Counted from the first letter of the stretch, positions 1 through 11,313 are shown. The stretch: DNA of 64,000 bases from Paulinella micropora (GCA_019918135.1 WBZZ01001399.1:77501-141500); one strand, 5' to 3'. Notes: generated from the letters alone by a model not told the origin. Translations and numbers: made by a program.

Positions 1-439
1 TCTTGTGATGTATGGAACCTCATTCATCACTCTTTCAAGTATGAACATATCTCTTGCGCGCAGAAACTGAGCATGTGTCGGAGGTGTCGAGACACTATGT
101 GAAAAGAAAAAATCTGTTCAGTATACCACAAAACACTTACATTTCCTATGCAATCGTGAAACTTTCCTACAAAAACTAATGGTGCTTGCTTGAACATGAA
201 GTGTTGGAGTGGTTGTCTTTGAGTTTAGTTTTGACCACTTTGAACTTCTCTTTTTGAGAAAATCTTTCAGTCAAATTAAAATTCAATAGTTAACATTTGC
301 ATTTATTGAAACAGCAACTATACAAAACTTTATTCACATTTTTCAAGGTGTTCAACGACATATGAAATTAAACAAAGGGAGACTATGAAAAAAATACAAA
401 AAAAAGGAAAGTTAAACAGAAAAAGCCTCGGAAAAAGGG
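1..439. other. AT-rich spacer, nothing recognised
   Basis: No credible coding region, RNA gene or repeat was recognised here. A homopolymeric G run follows at about 439-451. Confidence 0.4.
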
Positions 440-444
440 GGGGG

Positions 445-856
445 GGGGGGGTGTTACATTACTACGATAACTGTCCTAGCGATATGAAGACTGAGGAATC
501 ATGTGACGAATGGACTCCGTCCTTGTATTAATAACCTCATGCTTATGAGGTTGCCGAGGGAGGGTTTCCCATTCTGTAGACGCCACTTTGTCTTTATTGA
601 GACAGAACTTGAGGAAACTGATTCCAAACACTTGCACAATCAATTTGAACTATTGTATCTACCAGCGCCTAAACTTGAATAAAGGAAATACAAATGAGTA
701 AATAGGTCAAGTAGTACTACTTGAAAAGCAATGAGTGTTACAATATTACGATATTTAATAACCGATAACTGTCCTAACGATATGAAGATTGAGGAATACC
801 TAAAATAGTGACTCCGTAGCCTCCAGAGCAAGGATAACTGACAGACCGGAACTGTA
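445..856 (+). repeat. Duplicated LTR-derived module
   Basis: Two related stretches, about 445-545 and 735-850, both contain 'ataactgtcct' followed by 'gcgatatgaaga' or 'acgatatgaaga', then 'gaggaat' and 'gactccgt'. The same module occurs in reverse orientation at 34,840-34,935 and 20,597-20,700, beside other LTR debris. It is probably the internal part of a Copia-type LTR that has been duplicated and has decayed. Confidence 0.45.
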
Positions 857-861
857 AGTAT

Positions 862-1120
862 TGTAGGCGCAGATACGTAAATATATGCTACTTTAATATA
901 CCCCTGTGTCGATGCAGACACAAAAGAGGCAGTTAATATTAATAACCATCTTAACCGAGTGACGATATTACTAGAAGTGGCCGTTACACTTTTTAGACAG
1001 GAATATATTATCGTTATGCCGGACAACTGGAATTAATTTACTTTGCTCCCGTGGGAGTGTTAGAACTAATAATTTTGTCAGTTATATTCAAAAGATATTA
1101 TTTAATTCAAGCCGCGGTAT
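862..1120 (+). mobile_element. LTR fragment, Copia-like (fossil)
   Basis: It starts with TGTAGGCGCAGATA, an LTR-type TG start, and runs into AT-rich sequence. The same 14-base start appears as an exact reverse complement at 1,441-1,454, and a related start (TGTAGGACGC) opens the LTR at 20,166. The element is fossil and incomplete; the inner end is a guess. Confidence 0.4.
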
Positions 1121-1454
1121 TTATCCATCTAATTCCAAGCACTCTGAAAATAACCTAATCTTCCTCCTCTACAAAAGAGAGGAAACCAGTATGGCGGAAA
1201 ATGTAGGAGACTGTCAGAGCCAAGCAACAAAAAGGAAGCAGAGAGCCATTCCCAAATGTCAGCCCCTAACGATATTATTATCCGGCGTAAACAGTAGTAC
1301 CGGTTACTTGTCTTAATATTATCGTTTTCAACCGGCTCAAAAGTATATAAGTAAAAACGGATATAACCATATCTTGACGAGATATAGCTCATCTATACAT
1401 CACTGTGTATAGGGGTATAAGAAAAGGTAGCATATTTACCTATCTGCGCCTACA
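1121..1454 (-). mobile_element. LTR fragment in inverted orientation (fossil)
   Basis: Read on the minus strand it opens with the same TGTAGGCGCAGATA start as the fragment at 862 and stays similar for about 45 bases before diverging. It shows two LTR pieces lying head-in against each other. Old and incomplete. Confidence 0.4.
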
Positions 1455-1854
1455 ATCCCCCCTCCCCGTCTTATACGAGAACCGTAGTTACTAGGGGTAG
1501 ATTGATAAATATCGTCGGTTGAGAGCTTACTCTCCGGATCCGTTTCCTTTGTACCAACTTCTTTTAGTAAAATAGAATTAGTAATTATAATTCAATAGGC
1601 CGTAATATCAACAATTGCGGAACTTGAACTTTAATGATAGGACTGCCTCTAGTCATTGGACTTGAAGTATATCATTAGGACTGAATGTGACAATTGAATA
1701 AGTCAAGTCAGGACACGCGTTTTAAGATCGCGCCTTTTGTACCTAAATCTGTGCCTCAATAAAGTATTTCAGATGTGCATAATCAAGCAAGTCACAAAGT
1801 GCTCCGGTCTTGAACATCGTTCCTGTCAAATTATTAATATAAAGGGTTATGTCC

Positions 1855-2149
1855 TCCTTTACAATAGAATAACGGTTAGAATAATTTCTGACAGCAGTTA
1901 CTTGGAAAACAGACAGTTACATTATTATTATAAGTTGATAGGACTGATAGATATATTAATTATGATTGAGCTAATTAATGAAATTAGCATTGTCAGCCAG
2001 TCACCTGTTTTGGTTTTACCACTCTTATTTTAGGCTGCAAACACTTAGTAAATATCTCACAATCTGTTCAACTGCGAACTAACAAAGTGTCCCGGTCTTC
2101 AACCCGGCCTCTGTCAACTAGCTACTGGATTTATTAACTACATTGGGTT
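1855..2149 (+). repeat. LTR/leader direct repeat, first copy
   Basis: About 290 bases from 'acaatagaataac' to 'ggatttattaacta' immediately before the gag start. It matches 7,685-7,978 with small differences. In both places a gag reading frame follows within about ten bases, so this is the 5' leader (or LTR end) of the two Copia copies. A weaker relative of its second half ('ccggtcttgaacatc') lies just upstream at 1,740-1,855. Confidence 0.7.
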
Positions 2150-3547
2150 ATGAGTGCTTCTGCGACCAAAGATGCGGCGACTGTTATCCTGCGATGCAAG
2201 GCGCCTGTGTTCATCGATGGTGTTAAGGGGAGAAGCTGGACGACTGGTGGGAATACGTCGCGCCTCTGGCTGAAGTTCTGGAATGGCGGTCTGAGATTGA
2301 AGCTGAGCCTGCGGCGGCAGCACAGGATGCTGCTTTCGGGGACCGGAAGGAGAACAAGAGAGAGGCCAAGGTGAGGGAGGCAAAGGCTCCTGCGGATGCG
2401 AAAGCTTGACCGGGAGCCGGAGATGTTATTAATTTGACCATGCCACAGCGGCGTAAGATCTTGGCCAGGGGGGCAGATCTTTATGTGGTTGTACAAGGCG
2501 CTCGAGTACGGATCGCCGGCGGAAAGGATTGTTCGACACTTGGTCAGGGAGCCTACGCTGCGACCGGAGGAGATCATTAGTATCCTACGTCAACGCTACC
2601 AAGGGAACGCGGCCCATCAGAAGCAGAAGAGGAACAGCATCGTGAGCAACTGGCAATTTAATGCTAAAGACGATATGATGGCACAGCTGAGGGACTTCAT
2701 GACTCATTGCGAGTTCCTGGAGGATCATGGTGAACCGGTCAGCGTCACATTGCAGATGCAGTTCGTGAAGACCGCCCTAGCCAAGTGCGCAGAAAAGCAT
2801 TTGTGGAAGCAGTTCTTAGATGCGCAGGTTACCAATCCATCGCTGGAATGGGACGACTTCGAAGCGGCCTTCAAAAGGAGAGTCATCGCTAATGAAGCAC
2901 AGAAGATGGTTACCAAAGAGGAGGCTACGATGGGGGCGAACGGGCAAGCAAAGGATAGCAAGAACGACAAAGGGGACAAGGGCGGAAAGAGCGAGAGGCC
3001 AAAATTGGAATGCTACAATTGCTCGAAAAACCACAAGTACTTCAGGTGTATGGAAAAGTGCCGCATACCTGGAAACGAGCATGTAGGCAAGTCGTGCCCA
3101 ACGCTCAAAGATAGGTACAGCAAGAAAATTCCTAAGGAAGAAAAACAGAAGAAAGATGCCGCAACAAATGGAGGGAGAGACCAAGGACGCAAAGGTTCTG
3201 GTGCCCCGAAGAACGCACCCGCCGCGGCCGTGTCTTGTATGGCGTTCGATCTACAACGTCAGAGAAGAGCAACGATGGCTGATTCTGTTCCCAGATATGC
3301 TTTGGGTGAAGAAAAGTACCTAGCCCCGGCGGCGGATGGTTCGGGTCTGTGGGTGGTACCTAAGAAGGGGGAGAAGTCGGTTGGGAATGCGTTTATGACG
3401 CAGAAGGACACCCCGTTTCTCTACATGGGACCGCCAGACGAGGAAATGGAAGGTGACCTGAGGAATGGGAGGGTCAACATCGCCGACTTTCGAACGGTCT
3501 TTAACAACGCAGGCCGGGCGGAGCTACACTTCTGGGCGTGGTATTAA
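2150..3547 (+). pseudogene. Copia gag region (fossil)
   Basis: This is the capsid/nucleocapsid part of the fossil Copia. It begins with a conserved MSASATKDAAT-type start shared with the second gag at 7,979. A zinc knuckle of type C-x2-C-x4-H-x4-C-like spacing (CYNCSKNHKYFRCMEKC) lies around 3,010-3,060, followed by a lysine-rich stretch. The middle, with the motif 'CEFLEDHGEPVSVTLQMQF', matches the second gag copy ('CQFLEDHDEPISATLRMQF'), confirming one family. Broken. Confidence 0.75.
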
Positions 3548-4373
3548 CATCCGGATCACACCGGATGATTGCGAGCACTGGGCTGTGGGACTGGAGGCCA
3601 ACGAACCCTGCAACAAGGAGACATTGATGCCACCGGAATGTGAGGCATGCAGCACGACTCAAGTGAACAAGAAGCGTTTGTGCTCTAGGTGCAAGACCGT
3701 GGTGTACTGCAACACTAACAGCCAGCGGCTGGATTGGAGGGCGCACAAGGACTTCTGCAACTACACGCAGAATGAGTGGAAGCAAGCGTGGGAAAAAGTG
3801 GTCGGACAGTTGGATCCGAGAGGAATGGGACCTCATGGACTGGACCGGACGAGAATGAAAGCGGACTTTGCTTACAAAAGACTGCTACGCTACTGTCACG
3901 TCAAGCCTAAAGAGGACGAGCAAGCTAGGGCTTTTCAGCCTAGGTACAACGACATTCTGCTTATCATGGGTGCGCCTGAAGGGGCGAAGGAGTATGTTGA
4001 GATGAGCTGGGATTCGTTACAAGATGCGAAGAAGCACGCGGCTACTGAAGCGGAACGTACCCTGTTGCGAGGGAAGGAGCGTTTCTTTCCGTGGTCATAC
4101 CAACAGTCAGCACTGGAGGAAGAGAAAAAAGAGGCACTGGCGAGATACGGGCAAGCGAGAAGTACTATGTCGACTGCAAGCCAAGGTGTGGGTGTGAGCG
4201 TCAGTGATACATCTACAGTGGGGGACAGGCGTGTTGGTCCGTGGGACGACATGAATACCGTAATCACCTTAGAGCAATCGCTGGGGGAGGACCCTGTGCG
4301 CCGGGATGATGGCAGAGAGGATGAGGTGGTGGAAGAGAAGAAGCCACCTAACACGTCGCAACAAGGAAGATGA
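3465..4373 (+). pseudogene. Copia segment with a MYND-type zinc finger (fossil)
   Basis: The segment between gag and integrase carries a MYND-finger signature at about 3,640-3,760: C-x2-C, then C-x2-C-x4-YC, then DW-x2-HK-x2-C. MYND fingers usually mediate protein-protein contacts in host chromatin proteins and are not a standard Copia part. Protease would be expected in this interval; no clear D-S/T-G active site was recognised. The rest is charged and not recognised. Confidence 0.6.
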
Positions 4374-4527
4374 TTGTGGTGGAGCCATGCGAAAGATTTT
4401 GACGGGGAGCTTCGACGCTGATAATTGTCAGTACCGTTTTAACACGGCGAACCCGCCTGGGTAGAGGAAGGAGAAGAAAGGATTCTCACCTTTTCCTCGA
4501 TCCAACACCGCATTCTGGTCTACGAGC

Positions 4528-5685
4528 ATGAGGCTAACGACTATGGTTGACATGAGTGAATTGAATGGGGTGTTCCACTTCGGAGAGACGACGGCTCGTC
4601 AATTTTTGCAGCAGAACGGGCTGACTCCAAAGGGAAAGGAGTCTACTCTACGATGTGATTGCTCAGCCTGCTCTACTACTAAAATTACTAAGCATTCTTC
4701 GTTTGAGGGGGTATCGCTAACGCTGTGTGCGAAGACTGGGGAGGATTGGAGTGCAGACGGCACTTGTCGCATACAGTTCCCGCTGTATGGAAACACACCG
4801 TACTGTCTGCCATTTGTTGAAAACGTATCTGGCTACCTGAAGGGGTATTGGAACCCAACGAGGGAGTCTGACATTACTGTCAGACAGCTGGCAGACGTGA
4901 GGGTGTGGTCAAAGACTCAAACGGGAAATGACATGAAACAGTTCCGAACGGACAAGGAATGGATTTCAAAGGCGGTGAAAAATTTCCTGAAGCGCGAGGG
5001 GATTGAACGTCTGTTACCCGTCCGTGCGGACTCCAACAAAGATGCGTATGCAGAGGCGGGTATTAACATTATTTTCTCACTGGCAGCTACGTTGCTCACT
5101 GCGATGAGTGTGCCTGTCTACTTCTTGCCTATGGCTGTCGATTATGCTATCTTTCTCATCAATATGCAAGCAAGAGCAGGGGCATAGACGACGAGGCACG
5201 AAATGTTCTACAAGAGGCCAGCTCCACCATTCTCTATTCTGAAACCGTTTGGGTGCCTCTGTGTGTACTACAAGGGTGGCAAGAAAGGGCAAGAGAAGGG
5301 AGTGGCAGGAGTCTCCATGGGCGTGAGCACGGAAGAGTCGGCCTACAAAGTATGGAGCTACTACGAGTGCAAGATGGTTACGACGGCAGACATGGTCGTC
5401 CGAGATCCTACTGTGCATGGCTGGCCTACTCTCTACCCACGAGGAAAGATGGCTTCGTCGTTGCAACATCACTTCCAAACAGCTACCACCGTTCGAGAAA
5501 AAGAGGACGAAAATGGCGAAAAGCCCAGTGCATTTTTCACGCCAAGTGAGCAACGAATGCTTGACAAATTACTTGACGTGGTCACTGGTGAAGGTAAAAA
5601 TGACGCCTGGGAAGTGGACGACGTAGTGGAAGACGTGGCGGACGGTCCGGAAAAGGGTTCACGCACGTCATTGTCTCCCAACTGA
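4528..5685 (+). pseudogene. Copia integrase region (fossil)
   Basis: It contains the core of a Copia integrase: a 'FRTDKEWISKAVKNFLKREGI' stretch in the position of the usual DnGxEF block and an 'AGINIIFSLAATLL' helix like the family's (N/A)E..N-type helix. Next comes the SH3-like C-terminal domain with 'ILKPFGCLCVYY' (family consensus LrvFGc.ayv). This enzyme inserts the cDNA copy into the genome. Broken, about two breaks. Confidence 0.7.
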
Positions 5686-5798
5686 CGAAAGTGGTGTCGT
5701 AAACCTGGTGAGCGTTGGAGGTGAGGAGTCGAGTGGTGGTCGTGTGGCAAGGGTGGGAGTTGGTGCTGCGACTGGGAATGTAAGGGGGGTAGCTGCTA

Positions 5799-6933
5799 GT
5801 GCACCTTTGTCATGCTCGACGGGTCTGCAGAGTCGGGGACGTGGCGAGCAGAAGAGAGACGCGAGGGGGGTTCCAGTTGATTGGACGGGCAACCATCGAT
5901 GTGTCGAACATAGTCGATGGTGTGAGGAGCAGACGAGCAACTAAACCTGTCAACTTTGGCTCTGGGGCGTACCTTGTAACTGTGCCGGTTCCTCATCGTG
6001 TGGCTACTGCCTCGGGGAAATTCAACGAGTCGAGGTTCAAGGACATTGATAAGCACCTGAAGCTGGGTGCTATCGTGGAACGTCATGTCTCCGAGAAGCC
6101 TCCTGGTCAGCCTTTGGTTCCGACAGGGTTCGTGGACTTTGAGAAGAGGGAGACGGTAGACGAACCGGTTGTCGACACGAAATCGAGGATTGCAGGGATT
6201 GGGTTCCGTCAGCCGGCTTGGCAGTACGATAGAAGAGATCTACCGACGTGCAGAGATGAGCTTGTCTGGTCTACGTGTGCCCTGACTGTCTTGCAAGACC
6301 TGGACATATTTGGCATGGATCAGGAGAGTGCGTTTCCACAGGTGAAGCTGCGTGTGCCAGTGTGGCTGCAACCTCCGGATGGATACACACCACCTAATGT
6401 GGTGTGGGAGGCTCTTGGGGGGGTTAATGATTTGAAGCCCTCTGGCCATATCTATTGGAACGACAGGGTTGTTCCAACTCAGAAGAAGATAGGCTTTGAG
6501 CAGAGCATTTTGGAGCCGGTCATGTTTGGGAGGATTGATCCAGAGACCAACAAGACTGAGGTGCTACGTATCATGTAGATGATAATATACATGCTGCAGC
6601 GTCAAAAGGCAGTCGGGAGTTGTATGTGAAGAAGCTCAATGAGGAGTGGGGGAAGGTTAAGGACTTGGGGCGGTTGAGGAGTTTCTCTCTCTTGAGTTCG
6701 AGGTCAACAGGAAGGGTGGTGTGTACACCATAACCATCTTTCAGCGTACTTACACGGAAACATTGATGGCGAGGTTTAAGAGCAGCGATGGGAGACAGTG
6801 GATGCCAGCGAAAACACCATGGTTGCCAGAGGGGTCAAAGATGGTGCCGGCTTTGGTGGAGTACTCTCCGCAGGAGATTGTCGGGAGCTACATCTACTTG
6901 AAAGCTAGTTGCCGGAGTCTGTGCTTCCGCTGA
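5799..6933 (+). pseudogene. Copia reverse transcriptase region (fossil)
   Basis: RVT_2-type reverse transcriptase. Recognisable parts are the lead-in 'VVDTKSRIAGIGFRQ' (family consensus kaRlVa.G..Q), 'LDIFGMDQESAFPQVKL' (the first catalytic aspartate block, consensus q.DV..AFL...L) and 'GGVNDLKPSGHIYWN'. It makes the cDNA from element RNA. Broken, several breaks. Confidence 0.7.
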
Positions 6934-7550
6934 GTTACCTAGCTGAGTACCAGTCAGACAAAGAGAAGTTTGACTATCGACCAGCGGAGCAGCTTTTGCG
7001 ATACTTCCTGTTTGTTAAGAACAGAGGTGTGGTGTTCTCTTCGATGGGCAACCGGACGCCGGAGGCGGACTCGGATTCATCTGTGGGGAATGGAAGCCGA
7101 ATGTATTCGCGAACGGGGGGAGTGGTGTTTCTCGCTGGTGGGTCGGTGATGGTGAGGGCTTCGAACCAGAAGCATTTGGCCAGCGGAACACAGGAAAGTG
7201 ATACTTATGCAGCCTCGGAGGTATTGCACGACCTGGAGACGGTGCGTAATGTGATTAAGGCTTTGCCTTGGTCAGATAAGAATCCATTGAAAGCGGAGTT
7301 GATAGCATCGCCCATTCTCAATGTCGATAACCAGGCCACGGTTTGTAGTGCAGCAAACTCGGTGTTTGGTAAGAAGTTGCGTCACATCGCGCTGAGGCAT
7401 TACCACCTTACGGCAGCTATGAGGAAGGGGGAGGTAGTGATGCGCTTGGTCCCGTCGGGGACAATCGTGCAGATGTTTTGTCCAAGAAAATTGCAAGCCC
7501 GTCCTTGTTCAAGAAGTGGGCAGATCGGTTGTCTGGACACCAGCCGAAGT
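6909..7550 (+). pseudogene. Copia RNase H region (fossil)
   Basis: Copia-type RNase H: 'VFLAGGSVMVRASNQKH', 'TQESDTYAASEVLHDLE' (consensus S.E.EY.A) and 'LNVDNQATVCSAAN' (consensus DN.sai.l), then a conserved 'KLRHIALRHYHL' helix. Its close relative at 18,853-19,746 is a different copy. This is the last Copia domain; LTR-related sequence follows. Confidence 0.75.
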
Positions 7551-7684
7551 AGGCAATTGAACAGGTGTTGTTGGTTTTTGCTCATTATAGGTGTCCTATG
7601 ACTTAGATGATAAGTACAGACTCTAGTTAAGACATTTACTGCATTCTGATTCTATTAGTAACTACCTCTGAAATTACGGGGAGC

Positions 7685-7978
7685 TTTACAATAGAATAAC
7701 AGTTAGAATAATTTCTGACAGCAGTTACTCGGAAAACAGACAGTTACGTTCTTATTATAAGTTGATAGGACTGATAATCATATTCATTATGATTGAGCTA
7801 ATTAATGAAATTGAAATTGTCAGCCAGTCACCTGTTTTGGTTTTGCCGCTCTTATTTTAGGTGGCAAACACTTTACTCAGTAAATATCTCACAATCTGTT
7901 CAACTGCGAACTAAGAAAGTGTCCCGGTCTTCAACCCGTCCTCTGTCAACTAGCTACCGGATTTATTAACTAAATTGT
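7685..7978 (+). repeat. LTR/leader direct repeat, second copy
   Basis: It matches 1,855-2,149. It lies after RNase H of the first Copia and directly before the gag of the second, so it is either a shared LTR of two tandem elements or the leader of the second one. Confidence 0.7.
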
Positions 7979-8934
7979 CCTCGTCTGCGCTAAAGGATGC
8001 TGCGACCGCTATTCTACAGGGAAAGGCGCCTACGTTCAAGGATGGTGTGTCGGGACGGAGCTGGGATGATTGGTACGCGCAAGTTCGGGCGGATCTTGCG
8101 TCGGTGGAATGCTGGGACTATGTGAAGCCGCTGGGGGAGGTACTTCAGTGGCGGGCCGAGGTTGAAGCAGAACTGCTGGCAGATGCTAAGGAGGCCAAGG
8201 ATGGAGCTGCGCGGCGTGGAAGGGGGGATGCCAAAAATAAGGATCAGAAGCACGACTTGACTCCGATTCAACGGAGGAAGGTTCTGGCCAGAAGGGCTCA
8301 GATATTAATGTGGATATACAAAGGCCTGGAGTACGGAGCTGCGTCGGAACGCATCGTGAGGCACCTAGTGCGGGAGGAGCAAGTACGACAGGAGGAATCA
8401 GTAAGGATGCTACGGGAAAGGTAATAAGGGAACGACGCGCACCAGAAACAGCAAAGGAACAATATGGTCAGCGCATGGAAATTTAATTGTAAAGAAGATC
8501 TTCGTGCTCAACTGAGCAACTGTGAGTCACACTGTCAGTTCCTGGAGGATCACGACGAGCCAATCAGCGCGACATTGAGAATGCAGTTTACTAAGACTGC
8601 ACTTGGAAGGTGTGAACACAGGCTACTGTGGAAACCCTTTTTGGACGCTCAGGTGTCTGCGCCTTCTGCAACCTGGAATGAGTTTAAGCAGCTCTTCGAA
8701 AGAAGGGTGATCGCAAATGATGCTTTGTCAAGGGAGGAAAGAGCGGCAGGAATAGCTATGGTGGCAACACAGCAGCGACCGAAGGAGACTACGACAAGTG
8801 GGACGAGGAAGTTGGAATGTTAATACAACTGTGGCAATCCGCATAAGTACTTCACGTGCACAAAAAAGTGCCGGATCCCGGGCCACGACCATCAGAGAAG
8901 AAGATGCCCTACGTTGGAGGGGTTGAAGTCAGAC
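7979..8934 (+). pseudogene. Second Copia copy, gag end only (fossil)
   Basis: Gag of a second element of the same family as 2,150-3,547, with 'SSSALKDAATAILQGKAP', 'GRSWDDWYAQ', 'CQFLEDHDEPISATLRMQF' and the start of a zinc knuckle near 8,825-8,890. It stops abruptly at about 8,934 where Polinton-like sequence begins, so the rest of the element is gone. Broken, with about two breaks. Confidence 0.7.
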
Positions 8935-9199
8935 TTAATTACTTTCTCGCGGGTTTTTCGCTTTGTAGGCTTCTTCTTGCCCATATATTTCAAAAAAAAT
9001 TAACGATTTGAAGTGTTGAAAGATCATTCATTTTCTCACCAAAGTTAAGATATGCTCGTTTGCCTTTCACTTTGATATATGGTCAGCCATCTTTGGTTCT
9101 GTATATCCTCGGCGGTCGTTGTTTGACTTTCTTCTTCTGCTTACTTCTCATTACTACTATTATATTGAGTAAAAAAAATTAATAACATAATTTACATTT

Positions 9200-9253
9200 G
9201 AAAGGGCAAGCCCTTTCAAACCCACCCGCGGGGTTGTAGGGGTTTACCCCTAC
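9200..9253. terminator. Cluster of three GC-rich hairpins, integrant 1
   Basis: Three consecutive palindromes: GAAAGGGCAAGCCCTTTC (9,200-9,217), an AACCC/GGGGTT arm pair (9,219-9,235) and GTAGGGGTTTACCCCTAC (9,236-9,253). They overlap the stop of the minus-strand gene at 9,250. The same three-hairpin order recurs at 63,447-63,498. They probably form transcript 3' ends. Confidence 0.6.
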
Positions 9254-9552
9254 CGAAACTTGACTGCTCCGCCTCGTTGCTTCCCATATCCTTGTTTCGC
9301 CGCCGCCCTCGCTACACGATCGGCATAAGGCACTCCGACATCGCTTAAAAATGTAGCTCCTCTTGATATCGCTCTGTTCTTTCTCAACCATCTCTCAACA
9401 TTTTCAGCTGCTTTTCCTACTTTTGCCCAGTTAACTTCACATCCTGTTTGTTTCTTTTTTGATTTTCTCTTTCCTTCTGCTTGTGGCATACTGGGATTGT
9501 AGCTGATATTGTAACCTGATGGACTACTGATAATCACTGGTGATGTTGGCAT
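9250..9552 (-). CDS. Small basic protein, possible virion core protein (Polinton-like)
   Basis: A 100-residue basic protein within the fossil virus block. It has a lysine-rich middle (KRKSKKKQ), a 'VERWLRKNRAISRGATFLSD' helix and a GYGKQRGG C-terminal end. The terminal G-Y-G-K-x-R-G-G segment resembles the short basic tails of small virion or DNA-packaging proteins in adenovirus-related elements, but that is a resemblance only. Its stop lies inside the hairpin cluster. It reads as open. Confidence 0.5.
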   Translation of the reverse strand: MPTSPVIISSPSGYNISYNPSMPQAEGKRKSKKKQTGCEVNWAKVGKAAENVERWLRKNRAISRGATFLSDVGVPYADRVARAAAKQGYGKQRGGAVKFR

Positions 9553-9851
9553 CTATATATAGTTCTGAAAAAAATAAATAATAAAATTACAAAAATCGCT
9601 TGTTGAAATTTTGCCTTAGTTCGTCAGACACCGCATCAACATACAAAAAGTTAAACCGTTCCTTGGTAGCCTAGTGATATTTTTCAATGAAGTATTATAG
9701 GTCGTAGCTGAGGTCTAAATGTTTATACACGAGTTCAATTTTATCAACAATCTAAACTGGAAAAATGAGTAGGTAGTCTAACTGTTTAATCGCCTCAGGC
9801 CGTAAGTCGTTTAGGTATTGCGAACTCATAATCACCTTTAACTTGTAATGT

Positions 9852-10408
9852 CTATTTTTTCTCAAGAAGGTCGTTCACGGACTTATCACTTAAACCTGAC
9901 CCTAAATCATCTAGCACGAACACGACTTCTGGTGTAATGTATTTGCTCGGTCTCGGTGGTTTTTTGCCTCCCTCCTGTTTCTTTTCTATCTCTTTGCCAA
10001 AATATAAAAACTTCGGCTTCGGTTCTTCTTGACGGTCCCGCACAATCTCGCCTTCTTCTTGCTCTTCGTATTGAGCTTGTCTAACTCGTAATCAATCACA
10101 CTGTAGCCGTCCGTTTTCAAATATGTGAATATAGCCATCGGGTTTCCCTTCTTCTTAAAGTGCTTAACCATTTCTCTGTAGATGTGGTCCTTGTGTATTG
10201 TGCTGGCGATGAAGACAATACGGGTCTTTTTGTCAGTTGTCCTTTTCAGGATTTCAAACACTGCCGTGCTCTTACCGCTCTTCTTGCGAGCAAGCAAAAA
10301 TATATTGGCATACGGTTTGTCAAACAACTTATATCCTTTTGCCAACTTGTCGCCATCTCCGTTTTGCTTGACTGGTCTAACTTTAATATCGTTAATTTTC
10401 TCCATCAC
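9852..10408 (-). pseudogene. Genome-packaging ATPase, A32-like (fossil)
   Basis: It contains a Walker A motif in 'LLARKKSGKST' near the N-terminus, preceded by a short beta strand (PYANIFL), and a hydrophobic strand 'TRIVFIAST' just after. A downstream segment with 'VVFVLDDLG' fits a Walker B strand. This is the layout of the A32/FtsK-HerA packaging ATPases of Polintons, virophages and giant viruses, which pump DNA into the capsid. Broken (one or two breaks). Confidence 0.7.
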
Positions 10409-10418
10409 TATATTTTTA

Positions 10419-10787
10419 TCATCCGAGAAATTCTAAACAAATAACAATTCTTCCGCCCAGTGCTTCAGTCTCAATTTCGCCATTGTCTGTTTTAAGCACT
10501 TCAAAAGTGTATTGATCGTCGGTCCAATTAATAATCCCCAAGTTGTAGCTAAGATTGGAAATGTTTGCTACATCACTGTCGGCGAATGCGCCAATAATTC
10601 CGATGCGGTCCATATGAAGGATTTTCGTTTTCGTCTCAGCCTCATTCATATAGTGTATAAATTTTACATTCACTCTAGTCGGTGTAAAGTTCATTTGAAT
10701 GTTTTTGTTCAATGTCTTGCTACCATTAATCCCGCCTGGAAAATCATTACTCAGAAAAATAATCTTTTGGCATTTATAGTCTGCCAT
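10419..10787 (-). CDS. Conserved Polinton-like protein, possibly structural
   Basis: About 122 residues from the MADYK start, with 'KIIFLSNDFPGG', 'NIQMNFTPTR' and 'DRIGIIGAFADS' blocks. The same protein starts at 63,742 in the second integrant with only scattered differences, so it was under selection while the virus was active. Rich in beta-type residues, it could be a minor capsid protein, but no family was recognised. The MADYK start is chosen because it is shared by both copies. It is adjacent to the ATPase gene, same strand. Confidence 0.6.
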   Translation of the reverse strand: MADYKCQKIIFLSNDFPGGINGSKTLNKNIQMNFTPTRVNVKFIHYMNEAETKTKILHMDRIGIIGAFADSDVANISNLSYNLGIINWTDDQYTFEVLKTDNGEIETEALGGRIVICLEFLG

Positions 10788-10852
10788 GCCGTTTTGCAAA
10801 CGTAGCTTTGCAATCGTGATGCCCTCTATATTACTACTCAAACTTTTTATTA

Positions 10853-11060
10853 ATTAATATTTCTGCTCAGACCGCCTGTGATTTCTATTCACGAGTCAGC
10901 GAAAAAAAGAATGAAAGTTGTCTTTATTATATTCAAAAAGGAATAGAACCAAAATTTAAATGTGTGTATAAGCCTATGAGTGATTGGTGTGTGAGTTGGG
11001 ATGAAGCTATCCCTTTAATGTGCTCGGGTAGTGATGCTTCTTGGTATAAAACTCAATATA
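10853..11060 (+). pseudogene. Cysteine-rich, probably secreted small protein (fossil)
   Basis: Counterpart of the open frame at 63,498-63,737. It shares 'TACDFYSRVSEKKNESC', 'CVYKPMSDWCVS' and 'DEAIPL'. The other copy has a hydrophobic N-terminal signal-like segment. Regularly spaced cysteines suggest disulphides. Function unknown. Broken here. Confidence 0.5.
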
Positions 11061-11067
11061 TGAATGT

Positions 11068-11313
11068 TCATTTCTTTGAAGAAGGAGATGGAAGCACTAT
11101 GCCAATCAATAGTGTAAGAACACCCATATACACGTTAGTCTGCTCGCACGGCAAGTTATGTTGAACAAGTTTTGCTAAGCAAATATCAATGATTGATATT
11201 ATTATCGTCATTTGGAATAAATACTTAATCATTCTGCTGTCGGTCGGTCTGTTTTTTATACAACAACAATTCCAGTTATCTTCCAATTCGTGGTCAATTT
11301 TTTTGTTCCTCAT
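11068..11313 (-). CDS. Small membrane protein with two transmembrane segments (Polinton-like)
   Basis: An 81-residue frame with a 'DNWNCCC' cysteine cluster, then 'YLFQMTIIISIIDICLAKL' and 'VYMGVLTLLIGIVLPSPSS', both hydrophobic and membrane-like. It matches the 113-residue protein at 63,107-63,448, which has the same cysteine pair and both membrane segments plus an N-terminal extension. Likely a virion or host-membrane component; no family was recognised. Confidence 0.55.
   Translation of the reverse strand: MRNKKIDHELEDNWNCCCIKNRPTDSRMIKYLFQMTIIISIIDICLAKLVQHNLPCEQTNVYMGVLTLLIGIVLPSPSSKK

Larger units (their letters stand above)
1740..7680 (+). mobile_element. Copia (Ty1/Pseudoviridae) LTR retrotransposon, fossil, full domain order
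   Basis: The parts are in Copia order on the plus strand: leader/LTR-derived sequence, gag with a zinc knuckle, a MYND-finger segment, integrase, reverse transcriptase, RNase H. Integrase before reverse transcriptase is the hallmark of Copia rather than Gypsy. The coding region is broken in several places (roughly five to eight), so it is a relic. Leader sequence at 1,855-2,149 is repeated at 7,685-7,978, where it precedes the gag of a second copy. Exact LTR ends were not resolved. Moderate age: the protein motifs are still readable by eye. Confidence 0.8.
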
